Below are positions 37,668-49,555 of a stretch of 64,000 bases of DNA, piece by piece; the first letter of the stretch is position 1; each line of letters begins with the position of its first letter. The DNA comes from Tetrastigma voinierianum. Taxonomy: Eukaryota; Streptophyta; Magnoliopsida; Vitales; Vitaceae. Under the pieces are notes generated by a model. The model worked only from the letters and a program-made list of their open reading frames with translations. It ran no database searches and had not been told where the DNA came from. The position numbers and the translations under genes were made by a program. Where the stretch lies: positions 62,001 to 126,000 of the forward strand of contig JAEQBH010000898.1 of the NCBI GenBank assembly GCA_016808115.1, written 5' to 3'.

Positions 37668-38588
37668 CTCCCCCTCAAGGTGGAGCATATATGTCATATG
37701 CACCAAGTTTGTTACAAATGTATTTAATTCTAGGACCTCTGAGAGATTTAGTAAAAATGTCTGCTAGTTGATCATTTGAATTGACAAAACTAGTAGCCAT
37801 ACATCCTGATGCGATCTTTTCTCTAATGAAGTGCAACTAACTTGTAATGTATTTGGTCATTCTTACCAAGACCTGACGTGGGATGCAATACGAAAGTTGT
37901 TCTGGTTATCACAGACGAGCTTCCATCCTGTCTCATCCCTTCCAAATCTCAACTCCTCGGAGAAGGTGTCTCACCATATGAGTCTCACATGTTGCTAAGG
38001 CCATAGCCTCGTACACTCTACTCACAGATCTAGCCACTACATGTCGTTTCTTACTCTTCCGGTGATATTACGTTACCACCAATGAAAACACAAGACCCTA
38101 AGGAACGCCTATCCAGGTGAGCCACCAGCGGTAATCTGCATCTGTGTAACCAATAACTTGGGTGTGACCTCTATTCGTCTGACACACCTTGACTGGTGTA
38201 CTTTAATATATCGAAGAATGCGGATTCTGACATCGATGGCTATCACATGGTGATTGTAGGAATTGACCTAACAACACTAGGAAGGAAATGTACGCGTGAG
38301 GTAATGGTGAGATAATTCGGTTTACCTACCGATCGTCGATATCTCCGGGATGCTAGAAAGACTCACTTATCTGGTCTGAAGTTTGACATTAGGATCCATA
38401 GAGTGTCAGCCCAGGTTCTGATCAACATCTTGGGTTTCTTCTTGAGATGTCCTAAAGCATACTTTAGTTGGGAGGGACTGCGCGAGCTGGATTGAGCTAT
38501 CTCGATTCCCGGAAAGTACTTGAGTTTCCCGAGTCTTTAGTTTGATGGGTGAAAGATGTTGCTTTAGTTTAAGATATTACCATCACGA

Positions 38589-38786
38589 TCAGCACTTTGT
38601 AATGACGATGTCATCATAAACAACAGAGATAAATACCTTTGTACGAGAGTTATGATGATAAAAAGCGGCTGAATGATGCAACATCTTGCGAAGCATGCCA
38701 AATTCTTGAGCAACGAGAACTAGCTTGGCGAAACCATGCTCGAGAGATTGTTTCAAAGCCATATAGGGCGGCGTAACTTTGCACAC
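38589..38786 (-). pseudogene. copia reverse transcriptase fragment
   Basis: Contains MALKQS (family YGLKQS), AKLVLVAQEFGM and YDDIVIT, the catalytic-loop region of copia RT, with one residue missing from the usual YVDDI motif. The reading frame closes on both sides. Confidence 0.75.
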
Positions 38787-39754
38787 TAAACGCGGTTTCG
38801 CAGCGACAAAACGGTGGTTTGCTGCCTCGCCTCTCGGCGAGATCGTAGTGAAGAGCGTTTTAATATCAGTGAAGCGGCGAGAACACGCGTAGCGTCATGG
38901 AAAGCGAGACGGACGAAGCGATCTTAGCTTAGCGGGGGGAGAAGGTGTCACCATAATCGAAATATAGCGCAGTATATCGGCTGTAATGGCGGTAGCCGTG
39001 TCGGCGACCATCGGACCAACCTTAATAGTGTAGACCAGCGACGACCAGGCGGAAACTTACCAGCGTGAAACAACAAAGATCCCGAGTGCCCGATTAGGTG
39101 CGGAAGCAGTAAATTTCATCTACCATTACTGTCCACCCGGCCCGAATGGAAAGTCTTATCGGTGGTGTTCTTAGGAAGAAACGGTGGAAATGGCGAAAGC
39201 AATGCGGTAAGGTGGAAGATGTCGATGGTAACTCAAAAAATTGTAAATAGGATGAGGGTTGCTAGTAGAGCGATTACCTTCAGAAGCTGATGGGGCGAGT
39301 CATCGATGCTGAGCGAGGCGGGGTAGGAAGGCGAAGGAGAGGAAGTGAGTCAACGGGGCCTCGTGAAGAGAGAAAAGGAACTTGACACGGGGACGGCGAT
39401 GATAAACTGAAGGGACGAGAAGATAGATCGACAAATCTAGGCGAAGGAGATGATAGGAAGGGGTAAGACCGATGGGAAGGAAATGGAGGAGGAGGAGAAG
39501 AAGAAGGGTCGCCGAGAAGAAGGTGGCGTCGGCGGAGAGAGTATCGATGAGTGCGGGGGAGTGCTGCGATCTTATACGAGTCGGAGTAGCCTAGGAAGGT
39601 GCATTTCATTGCCTTGGTGAAGCATCTTGTCTGGGTGAGAATATGAACAAAGCAAGTCTGACGAAACACGAGGAGGAAGGAAATAAAGGGTTAGTCGGGG
39701 AAAGAAGGGAATGAGGAATGCGAGCATGTAATACGGATGAGGGCATACGATTAA

Positions 39755-40239
39755 TCAAATAACAAGATTTGTAAGGACAACGTCCCCGAAAACAAAAGAC
39801 ATGATAGTGGAGGAGGAGAGTGCGAAATTTGTCTCGATAAGATGGCGATTCTTATGTTCGGCTACCCCCATTTGTTGAGGAGTATGACCGCAGAAAATGA
39901 TGAAGGATCCCGTGTTAGGACATAAATGAAATAAAGTGCGAGAAAAATATTCTCGGGCATTATCAACAAACACCACGAATAGAAATATTGACTGGGTAAG
40001 AATTTCAGCATAAAATTTACGGAAAATAGAAAATAACTTCATTTCGAGTTTTCATTAAAAATAACGAGTACATCGAGAATAGTCATCAATGAAAGTGAAT
40101 AAAAATCTTGAAGGCCTAAAGTAGACGGTCGACGGACCCGAACATCGGTGTGGACAAGGTCGAAAGGAGATGTTGCCCGATTATTCCGCGACTGCGGGAG
40201 CGAGACACGAGTATGTTTCCTGGTGACGGGACTCACCAC
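39755..40239 (-). pseudogene. copia integrase fragment
   Basis: Two overlapping frames carry the start of the integrase core (NNRATSPFDLVHTDVRV) and its centre (DNAREYFS, then HTPQQMGVAEHKNRHLIET). The usual HTPQQNGVAERKNRHL signature is clear with substitutions. At least one frameshift lies between the two parts, at about 40040. Confidence 0.8.
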
Positions 40240-41332
40240 CTTAGTGGCGACAAGGATTGAAGCGAGGAACCATCTTTTGGAACTTAGAAAAGTAGGGTGG
40301 CCAGACGTGGATAAGAGTGGAGCATCGGTGGAAGCATAAGCTGCGGGGAGATGATTGCGAGGTGAGGTGATAGAGCCTGTGACTCACGTCCAGTGCCAAT
40401 CGTCTTCCAGTACTCGGTCTGAGGTCTAAATTATCGAAAAGATAATGGAGCAGTTAAAAGGTCGAGTGATTTCTTGCGATGAAATAAGATTAAAGGGACA
40501 CTTCGAAGTGCCGGGACGAGTGAGAGGTAGGGAAGGAGAGGATGAGCGAATTGATACCTTTAGCCACGGTTTAGGGAACCATTTAGCTAAAAGATTATGA
40601 GTAGGTAAAGTAGGGAGTAGTAGTAAGAGAAGAAAAGATCTTTATTACCGGAAATGTGATCGGAAGCACCGGAGTGCAAGTCAGGGGTCAGAAGATGTAT
40701 GGAGTAAAGGCGGGCGGAGGCATTCTTGGTTTAGACAACGAGACAGCAGTGACTTGGGTACCTTGATGGCGAAGATAAGCATCATGCTCCGTCGATGGGG
40801 GAACACCTGAGATGCGAGCTCGAGTGCAGGCGGTGAGAATCGGAAATCGGCGGGCCACGTGTGCACGATGCGGGGGAGGCCGTCCGTACAGCGATACTTT
40901 TTCAACGATCACGGGTGTGGCCAAGCTTATTGCAATAGGTGCAATGAGGACGTTGTCCTCGACCTCGGGTACCACTGCGTCCTCCCCGAAGGTTAGTATG
41001 AGAAACTAACACAGAAGAATCTAAAGGGCTATCGGATGCTTAAAGTACGTGTGGGCGGATACGAGGAGCGATGACACATATCGAGGCGGGGTGATGGGCT
41101 ATGAGAATGTCGATGCCGGGAGTGCCGAAGATCCGGACGGAGGCTAATGAGTGTAAGGACCATGGAGAACTTGTCAACCTGCGTTTGTTGAGCCCCCGAC
41201 GTCCTTAGTAAGGCGTCGATGTTAGACTCATCGTAAGAGAAGCGTCTGGCGCGATATAATTAGATAGATCGTGTCTTTGTTGGCGGATATTAACAATAGC
41301 GAAACTTGACCTTATAAAGGCCCATTTGGATA

Positions 41333-41650
41333 TCATTCGTGTATAGAGCTTTTGCACGATTCGAAACTTAGAACATGTAAGCAGAAGATGACGCAAAATT
41401 TTTGGATCAACGACTGCCATAATACGCTACATAGTTGTGCATCTATTTTCTTCCGGTGCACCTTGTCAACATTAGGTATAGCATCCTTCGGTGTAATAAG
41501 ATGATCCTCATAACCTTGTCCCATGAACCAGAGTTCCACAGAAGCTGACCAGGAGAGATAATTCTCACTACCAATCAATTTTTCTGATGTGATAGTAGGA
41601 GATCCAGAGATAACAGAAGTAAAAATAGAATTTTTAGTTGCCATATCCAC
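41333..41650 (-). pseudogene. copia gag N-terminal fragment
   Basis: Begins at an ATG near 41644-41650 with MATKNSIFTSVISGSP, then SENYLSWSASVELWFMGQG, the typical start of a plant copia gag. It is the only clear gag in this element and breaks after about 85 residues. Confidence 0.8.
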
Positions 41651-41659
41651 TTAACTGGA

Positions 41660-42180
41660 GATTGAACCACGTTTGGATTGAAGAGAGCCCTAATAAGAGG
41701 GCGAATCACGGCTGTGGAGCTTGAAGATGAAGAAAGAGGATCAGCTGTAGAAATGCTTGGAGGCGCGAGAAGCGAAAAATTCAGACGAGAGGCGGCGGAG
41801 GCAAAAAGGTCAAAAGGTGGAGAAGAGTGCTCGGGTTGAGGACCGGATGGAACGCAAGGCGGCCGGACGACCACGGAGTGTGAGTCAGATCACGGAGAAG
41901 GAGCCCGCGTACGTGCACTCCACGCGCGGCGTGTGTCTGTGGCTGCTTGGGAGGAAGAGCCGCGCGTGACGGCCCGCGTGTGGTCACCGGGACCGTGAGG
42001 CTGGCCTGGCGTGTAGATTGGCTGCCGTGCGGCCCGAAATCTGTGGTTCCCGGTAGAGAAGAGCTTCCGGAAAATGTGACGATGGCGGCGGCAGCGTTTG
42101 CGTGAAGCCAATCGGCGCGGAGAAGGATATCGGAATGGAAACACGATCAACTGGAAAACAAAATTAGGTTTCTCTTTGGC
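41660..42180 (-). other. GC-rich leader between primer site and gag
   Basis: About 0.5 kb, GC- and CG-rich, with open frames in several directions (for example 41874-41575 and 41987-41781 minus; 41757-41969 plus). None looks like a known protein. It is longer and richer in GC than the rest of the element, so it may be an untranslated leader or a captured piece. Confidence 0.4.
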
Positions 42181-42191
42181 TCACGATACCA

Positions 42192-42334
42192 TGTGAAGAG
42201 AGAAAAATAAAGAATCCTAATATTATTATTTTCCTGAGAAAAAAGTATTCTCTATCCTACATTCACATGTGGACTTATATATATAGGACTCCTGTCTGAT
42301 AAGACAATAAGGAAAAGAGCTGCAATGTCTAACA
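42192..42334 (-). repeat. 5' LTR of copia 37521-42334
   Basis: TGTGAAGAGAG...CTAACA, close to 37521-37667, followed by TSD ACATG at 42335. Confidence 0.9.
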
Positions 42335-42339
42335 ACATG

Positions 42340-43027
42340 TCCCATCTTTAGAGAATTCCGTGTTATCATGAATTGATTTATGTAGAAATTACTATCTTCA
42401 AGCACTATAAAAAGGCTTAGTCTCTAATCAAACAAAAGGATAAAGAAATTCCCTCTCTCCTACAATCCTTTGGTATGGCTACTTTTTTTTTTTTGATAGC
42501 CATGAGTGTTTGCGTTAGTTGGTGTGTACCTTGACTGATCTCATGGGAGCTTGAAGTTAATGGTTTGTAAATCTTCTAGTGGTCCCTTGATAAAAAATAA
42601 AAAATAAAAAAAAAAAAAAAATCCTCTAGTTACCCTGAGGGAACTCAACGGGTGACCATAGGGGAGTAAACCCAAATGCTACTCTCTCCATTTCCCTCAC
42701 ATTTTTCAATTTGGTCCACTCTCCTCTCAAACGCTTGATGCCTCACATCCCTCATCATTGACCTCTTATAGTTAAGAACCTCACACAAACATGATGAGAA
42801 GCCTATAAAAACATATACATTATTTCACTAATAAGTCCCATTTTTGCAAGTGATTGACGATAGCCTTGAAGCTGAAATTTAAACTTAGGTACCATGCTAA
42901 TACCAATGTATTTGTGTTGTGTAATTAAACTTGGTGAGTGGTTGAAACATTGAAGGTAGTTCAGTTTTCATCACATGGTTAGATGCCCTTCCTCGAGCAA
43001 TCTAGACCCCTTTATTATTGCTTGAGC
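42340..43027. other. Intergenic DNA
   Basis: Contains T and A runs at 42484-42494 and 42591-42620. No gene is seen. Confidence 0.5.
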
Positions 43028-43800
43028 CAGGGTTATAAATATCGGAAATATCGGCCGATATTTCACCGATATATCATGTGTCGGTGGATATCGGCCGAGA
43101 TATATCACCGATAGTCGGTTAGCAAATTTGGTTTGCAATTATCGTACGTCTTTAGTGATATATCGATTATTTTACCATTTTGGGACATTTCTCGAAAATT
43201 TGGCCAAATGTCGGTCAATTGCATAAAAAATGGAGTTCAGCGCCTTCTTTCGCCTAGGGGGTTCGAACCCTACCCAAAACTAAGGTTCAACCTCCATCAT
43301 TAGGCCTAGCTTATCTTATTATATAGTGCAATTTTTAATATATTGTCTTATTATTTATGAATGTTTTTTTAATAAATTTATGAATATTTTTAATCATTTA
43401 TAATAACTAAATATAAATATACAAATATATAAAAATATTGTATTATTCTATTATCTCACGTTCTTAATACAATTGCAAATTTCAAAAACTATTGAATAAA
43501 ATATTTTGTATAAATCATATAAAATAATTTATTCTTAATTAATTATATTTTAATAAAATAATTTATTTTTTTATAAAAACAAATATAAATATAGTAAAGA
43601 ATGTAAAAAAATCAAATCCCGAGTGATATTGTCATCCTCTATGCTTTCAAAATAATTTTGATATGTAACTTAAATATATTCTTAATTTTAAATAATTTTT
43701 AATTATCAATATTTATGTAAAAATATCTATTAATATATCTTCGATATATCAAGTAAAATCAGAAATACCGATATGTCATTAATAGATATTTTCATCCTTG
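43028..43800. mobile_element. Short non-autonomous hAT-like element
   Basis: Termini are CAGGGTTATAAATATC on the left and, inverted, CAAGGATGAAAATATC on the right: imperfect inverted repeats of 16 bp. The flanks GCTTGAGC (43020-43027) and GCATGAAC (43801-43808) are a likely 8-bp target duplication differing at two bases, as expected for hAT. The left end has repeated blocks of the type ATATCGGCCGATAT and TTTCACCGATATATC (43048-43120), possible transposase-binding sites. The interior is AT-rich with no transposase. 773 bp. Confidence 0.6.
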
Positions 43801-46110
43801 GCATGAACATAGATAGACTAAACCTAAGCATGAAGGTGAGCTTGTTTGGACAATTTCATGGAGACATTTTGTTAGCTTCTTCTGCTCCATGTGAATGATG
43901 TCATTTCATCTATTTCATGAAAGTTTTGTGAAAGGTTTCTTTTCACATGCATAAATATGGGGATTCATTGTGTATTTACATAGATAGATTTTTTAGTAAC
44001 TTGTTGAAATCGGCATTTAACCTGCTCATGGTATCCTTATTCCTTAATGAATGTATTAGAGACAAATTTAAACGGATTGGAGTTGGGGGAAGAAAAATTA
44101 GATGAGAACAACATCATGAAGGCTTGCAACAGATATCTTCAGTAAATTTGCTGTCATGTTCATATAAAGGTATTATCCCCTTGAATGCTGGACAACAAAG
44201 GCACACAAATCTTCTCTCTTGCAATCTTACCGACAAATCCTCCAACATTGTATCATGGTTCAACATCAGAATGATGAGACTCTTAATAGAAAACAAATAA
44301 AAACCATGATTCAAAGGAAAGAAATTACTGCATACATGTGTTTGATTTGGTTAATTTGAGAAACCTTTTTTTTGTGCTATGAAGTCACTTCTCTCTTCCA
44401 CTCTCTCCCCTCTTTTAATTTAATAATTATTTTTTATTTTTTATTTTAAAATTTGTTTACCTATTTTTAACATATACTGCTCAGTTAATTGGCAACCTTT
44501 AGAATAACATCTTTTTTTGTCAATTCTGTACAACACATCTACAGGGTGGTGCCGCTTCAAGCCCGTGTAGCTTTCATGTCCATGGGCTCCATATTCTGGA
44601 ACTTTTGCTTGTCTGCAACAATGAGCAAATAATCAATCCTTAGCTGAGAAGTTTTATTAATTGCTTGAAATAAAGAAATTTGAGGGATAGGTATGTAATT
44701 ATAATCAAATAGTTTCTCTGCTCTTGAGTTAGTAATTAATTTGAGTGATAGGTATTTAATTAGAATCAAGCAGTTTTTCTGCTCTCTGCTCTTTGAGTTC
44801 AGTAGTTGGGTGTTTTATTTTTGCTAATCTTTACTGTTCATAACGCCTGGAATGTGGACCAAAAGGCAGATACACCACCCTTCCTCTCGGTTTATGGGAA
44901 GGCTGGAAGACAGGAAGGATGCTCTCAGTCTCTCTCAAACTTTTGGTGATGTTTCTTGCAGAACTTACAAATGATCATGGATCAAGTGGAGAAACGCCTT
45001 GCCTTTCCTGTGGGTGCGTTTGGAGTTCATTTATTTTAAATGACAAGATGAAGTATCTTATTGCCTTATGAATCTGAGTTCACTAAGGAATGCATAACTG
45101 GTGAATTTTAGCTGTTTCTTATAGCATTTATTTACTTCATTTTCATCTTTATCTGGATTCTAGATGATGACTTTTATTTTTGTTCTGAAGAAAAATCTCA
45201 GCTAATTGTGGTCTTCCAATCGAGATGTAGGTTCCTTGTTAATTGAATGGACATGATATCCTTTGGTTCCTTAATTTTCAGGCCACTCAGTATTGGGTTT
45301 GTCAAAAAAAAAAAATCTTTATATATATATATATACACACACACAAAATTGAAAAATAAGGTATCAACCAGGAATTTTACCTTTTTTCTCATTTCCCACA
45401 AAATCTTACATTACCATGGTTCAATGAGCTCCAACAAAGATATTATTATAACCATTTGGAATACTACTGAGCATATCTTGGTAGTTGGTATTGAATATTG
45501 AAAATGGAGTTCTTTATTCCTACATCTTTTGCCGTCACTCTAAATTTGAAAACTGCATAGTACACGTCGCATTGGAAAAAAAAATCAAGTTAGAAAATAT
45601 TCGCTGTCATTGTTCGCCGAATTGAGTGTTTTCTACGCTATCTCTTTGTTTTTCACAATAAAAAAATGTTTTCAAAATGAAAGAAAAAAAAAAAAAACTG
45701 GGAAATGTTTCCATAATAAAAGAATAGAAACAAAGATCGAGAACCGAATGTGTTTTTGGTATTTTCTTAGTTCTCATTGTTTTTTAGAACAAAAAATTGT
45801 TTTCAAAAATTATAAACAAATAAAACCTTATACTCTTGATTAAATGTGTAAATGCAAACAAAAAAAATGAAATTTAATTACACTCTTAGACACTTGATTA
45901 AATGTGTCAATGCAAACAAAAAACATGAAATTTAACTGCCATCTAATTCGATTCAAATGCAATCATTCAACCAAAATCTTTGAAAAACTGAAGAGTCATT
46001 TCTAACTTCTGTTGGCAGTTGGCACTAATTTTTCTTATCGGAACATAACTTTAGGACTGTTTTCAGTGTGAAGATATTGCTATTTTCATGTTCCCTTTAG
46101 GAAAAGACAA
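43801..46110. other. Intergenic DNA upstream of the RING gene
   Basis: Contains (TA)/(CA) runs at 45316-45345 and A runs. The stretch 44942-45045 reads NLQMIMDQVEKRLAFPVGAF after an AG and could be a stray exon, but nothing joins it. No other gene is seen. Confidence 0.4.
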
Positions 46111-46119
46111 ACCAAGTCG

Positions 46120-46375
46120 GAAGAACTGGATTCCTTTCTTGGCTTCTATTCGATCTTTTTTCTTAATGGGAATAGAACCATACTTTATATAAAGATCAAT
46201 GAACACCTGAGAGCAATAAAAATGGGACACCTATCAACAGAAATTAGTCAGACTGAATTCCAACACCTATCAACAGAAAAGAATATTAACTATATAAATA
46301 ATCAAACTAATATAGAGCCACATAGCTTCTCATTTCAAAGAAATCGAGTTTCAAGTATTAGAAGAAAGAAGAGGC
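46120..46375 (+). promoter_or_regulatory. Promoter/5' leader shared with the downstream paralogue
   Basis: The stretch before the start codon matches 63620-63909 in order: GGATTC(C/T)TTTCTTG, then AT..TTTTTTCTT, CATACTTTA-ATATAAAG, GAACAC, AACTATATAAA and an AAG-rich leader. ACTATATAAAT at 46289 is a plausible TATA box about 85 bases before ATG; the partner has ACTATATAAAACTC near 63819. The similarity indicates that the duplication included the promoter. Confidence 0.6.
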
Positions 46376-47956
46376 ATGAACCGCAGCATCAACGCTCCAA
46401 GGAGGATGCTGGTAACCTCCAGTGCTACGGAGCGAGAATTCTATCCTGCTCCCTCTTTTGTATGTACTGTTGAATCTTTTACTTATCTAACATGCACTTT
46501 TGGAAATTCTCTGAACTGCTTAATTCCATGTAAATTAAATACAGCAAACAACAGCAATTATCATATATCATCCCTATAATGTCTGAATATTTTCTGATAA
46601 AAGATTGAAACAGGATACACTGAGGACGATCGAGACCACCGTCAGATTAAGCGGTATCCGCCCTCCAAGGTAATTGTATTACAGATTTTCTTTCAATCTA
46701 TAGGACCATTTTGATAGAAAATGGTTTCTTAAAATACGGAGATGATTAAATCTTAGGCAGACATGTGGTAACAGGAGGATTCTTATGGTGATTTTCATTT
46801 CACACCTGTCTGGCTTTCAGTCACATGCTCCACAACCTTACATACCACCATATCTGCTAGGTGTGCGCTTCCTAAAGTCACACATCAGTTAGAGATCATA
46901 AAGAGGATTATGAGTTAATAAGTATGGATAATATCTTTATTCATACAAGGCCTTTTTGGTAGAGCTAAAAAACAAAATCATAAGAGTTTAATGCTTAAAA
47001 TGGGTAATATTAGGCTAATTTGGAAGAGATGTGAGTCCATAGGCTTCTCCATAAGTGGTCAAAACCAAGGTTTAGATAATAGCAATTTGTAAAGCTTCAA
47101 GCATTAGGATTATGAGTTAATAAGTATGAATAATATCTCCATTGGTACGAGGCATTTCTCTTTTCCGTTTTCTCCATCTTTTATCTCTTAGGTTTCATTT
47201 AGAACCTGAAAAGTACTAGGGAAAATAAAAACCAAGAGTTTGGTTTACCATGAAAAATATAGAAGAAAATCAAATATAATCAATATTCCTAAAAAAATTA
47301 CATGTTTTTAAATTTCTTACTCCTTATATACTAGAGAGAAACAAATAAAATGAGTTTGAATACACATAGAATTAATTTATTGAGTTTAAACATATTTCTT
47401 ATTTTTTTCCAAATTTTATTTTTTCTCTATTTTTTCTTTCCTTAGTACTTTGGGTTCAAACTGAACCTAAGTAATTCTCTTTGCTGAGCTGCTGCATGTT
47501 GGATTTCAGTTCCTCATCATATCTTATACCATATCAAGTTCTTATCCTAGAAAATGAACTTGCAAGAGGGTTGAACCTCAGATCAAGACAGCTTAGCTTA
47601 GAATCCTATCCAAGTCATGGTGGCCAAAGAACTAGGCAGGTTCCTACACATCAAGAGCAGTCCAGACCGACCCAAACCGAACAGCCCATGTCCTTAAAGA
47701 AGCTAAAGAAAGAATTCTACATTCCGAAGCCGAAGAGGTCTGCAATGAGATTGTACTACAGACAGAATTCCAGCAATATCAATGAGAAAGATGAAGATCT
47801 TAAAGGTGTTCGATTTGTTTGGAAGATTTTGAAAGAGAGGAGGTGGTTGTCACCCCATGCAACCATATGTTCCATGAGGAATGCATTATTCCGTGGGTGA
47901 ATGGTAATGATCAGTGTCCGGTTTGCCGGTCTGCAATACGTGAGGGAAGGAAATAG
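46376..47956 (+). CDS. RING-H2 (C3H2C3) E3 ubiquitin ligase, three exons, frameshifted before the RING
   Basis: Exon 1 is 46376-46459 (MNRSINAPRRMLVTSSATER...PAPSF; donor GTATGT). Exon 2 is 46614-46669 (DTLRTIETTVRLSGIRPP). Exon 3 is 47510-47956 (SSSYLIPYQVLILENELARG, then a basic linker with MSLKKLKKEFYIPKPKR). Both introns are GT-AG and the phases agree: exon 2 ends with two bases completed by the first base of exon 3. The RING is CSIC...PCNHMFHEECIIPWV...CPVC (from 47807), ending at the stop 47954-47956, but it lies in a different frame from the linker: a single base appears to be missing at about 47806. A RING-H2 domain recruits a ubiquitin-conjugating enzyme and passes ubiquitin to substrates. 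If the missing base is real, the gene is null; it may equally be a sequence error. The substrate is unknown. Confidence 0.75.
46905..47160. repeat. Direct repeat in intron 2
   Basis: AGGATTATGAGTTAATAAGT and GATAATATCT recur at about 46905 and 47105, 200 bases apart. The phrase CACATCAGTTAGAGATCATA just before the first copy resembles the start region of small LTR/TRIM-type elements. No ends can be fixed. Confidence 0.55.
47807..47956 (+). CDS. RING-H2 domain and C-terminus of the ligase
   Basis: 49 codons plus stop, open in the frame that starts with the first zinc-binding Cys. Zinc ligands in order: C-x2-C, then Cys (PCNH), His, His (MFH), Cys (EEC), and C-x2-C (CPVC), giving C3H2C3. The Trp five residues after the ligand Cys (ECIIPW) is the usual E2-contact position. 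Three stops in this frame lie directly upstream, so it must be joined to the linker by a frameshift or sequence correction. Confidence 0.85.
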   Translation, partial: CSICLEDFEREEVVVTPCNHMFHEECIIPWVNGNDQCPVCRSAIREGRK

Positions 47957-48738
47957 GATGATGCATCACCCTTCAACAACTATACTGTAGAGGGGTTAAT
48001 CACCGAGATGCGTGCAAGCTGATCCGGACAAAACCACGCTTATTAGAAAAAAAGAATACTGCAGTGGTCTATTTGCTGCAGAGATCATTTTCATTAATGT
48101 AAGAATCATGGATAAAGATTTTGAATCTGGTGACACAAACCCATTTGGGCTTTTCTTAATATCTATGGCTCGTTGGAAAAAAAATTTTCTTGAAAGATAT
48201 AGTAGCTATAGAACTATGGATATATTTTAAAATTTTTTGCCACATTTGATGTTTCTCTTCCATAGTTTTCTTATCAATTATATATTTTGATTTTTGTTGG
48301 AGAGACATTTTTCACAATTCAATAGAATTGTGAAGGTATTTATAATATTTTCATAATTTTTCTATCAATCACATACATTAAATGTGTTAAAGTATATTCT
48401 TGAAATTTTTTTTCCACAATTCACAAAGTCGAATTTACTGAAAATTTTCTCTAAGCGGTATGGTGAAAAATATATATTTGAATTTCTTATCTTTTCACAA
48501 TTGTACAAAATGAATTTTATAGAACAGTGGAGAGTACCACTTTTGTAATTGTTTAATGTGAATTCTTTTTTTTTCTTATGATTGATTGATTGATTGATAT
48601 AAAAACTATGAAAGATATTTCTCTAAGACTAGATATTTCTACTATAAGTTCAATTTTGTGAAATGATAGTGTGTTTTTTGAAGGGATACGTTTAATGTTT
48701 GATTAGGAATGTGTATAAATTTATGACTTTGATATGTT
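47957..48738. other. Downstream flank of the RING gene
   Basis: The presumed 3' UTR, then AT-rich DNA. A (GATT)n run is at 48582-48597. No second gene is seen before the copia target site. Confidence 0.5.
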
Positions 48739-48743
48739 TGGAG

Positions 48744-48982
48744 TGTTATAAAATAGAAGAACAAGAGAGCGAGAGATATAGAAGAAACATGGGAGAGATT
48801 TCTTATTCCTTTATGTGTATTGTGACTCATACAAAGGCTTCCTATTTATATGGTTTAATACATGAATACATTAATGTGTATATAAATAAGTAACCTACAC
48901 ATTGTAACCTACACATTCGATGTACCTATTAATATCGAGATTAATGGAGAGTTTATGGATATCCATAATATTGTTCATAATA
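48744..48982 (-). repeat. 3' LTR of copia 48744-54205
   Basis: 239 bp, preceded by TSD TGGAG. It contains a duplicated phrase GTAACCTACACATT at 48891-48917; the partner LTR has a variant of the same. Confidence 0.9.
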
Positions 48983-49555
48983 CTCCCCCTTGGATATGGC
49001 CAATCTTTATTTTTCATTAAACGCTACGAAGCGGGTGGAGACAAAAACCATGGTGAAGGAAAAAGAGTCTGAGTATAAAAAAAATTTCACTCCTCTTACC
49101 GACATCATTTTAAATCTAAGGCTGCGCATTCAATGCTATGAACTAACCTTTCAAATGTTGCGGAGTCATTATCACAGTAATAATTATTCACGGTTACGAT
49201 CATTCTCGTAATAATTATTCACGGTAAATATTATTGAAAGTTATTCCACCCGGAGTTATCGATGAATCATTTATAACACTTCCCTTGAATGACCATCCAC
49301 CCAGTTAATTAAATGCGCCTGTTAAAAACGCTTTGCCAAATTAATACGATTAGAATGACACAGACGAAGGGAAGTCTGATGTCATCTTTATTCCTCTCCC
49401 CACAGTAGTGACATAATTATATTATCTTCAACTTTCTATTTGAAAGATCTTTAAAAGGTGACAGCATACTGACTTGTAGTACAAGTTTCTTGAATGTTGT
49501 AGAAAGCGGGGTTAGTAAATAAATCTATTTAGATTATCGATGGACATATTTATTG

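Larger units (their letters stand above)
37521..42334 (-). mobile_element. Ty1/copia element with intact 5-bp TSD
   Basis: LTRs of 147 bp (37521-37667) and 143 bp (42192-42334) bound the element. TSD ACATG lies at 37516-37520 and 42335-42339. The minus strand has a primer site TGGTATCGTGAGCC right after the LTR at 42191, and a polypurine tract (complement CTCCCCCTCAAGGTGG) at 37668-37683. Domains right to left: gag start (41650-41333, with SPTITSEKLIGSENYLSWSA), integrase zinc region (about 40239), integrase core (40042-39755, with HTPQQMGVAEHKNRHLIET), RT (38786-38589, with a YDDIVIT motif in place of YVDDIVIT), RNase H (about 38100-37870). All frames are broken despite the intact ends, and CG is unusually dense at 38600-41100. 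Confidence 0.9.

Noticed and set aside
37270..37668. 132-codon minus-strand frame
   Set aside because: It spans the LTR and the host flank of the copia element, so it cannot be a gene.
39280..39669. 129-codon minus-strand frame rich in Ser/Pro
   Set aside because: It lies in the variable linker after the copia integrase, rich in CG; composition comes from the base bias.
44942..45045. Possible exon NLQMIMDQVEKRLAFPVGAF
   Set aside because: Coding-like and preceded by AG, but no second exon or donor can be matched and no family is recognised.
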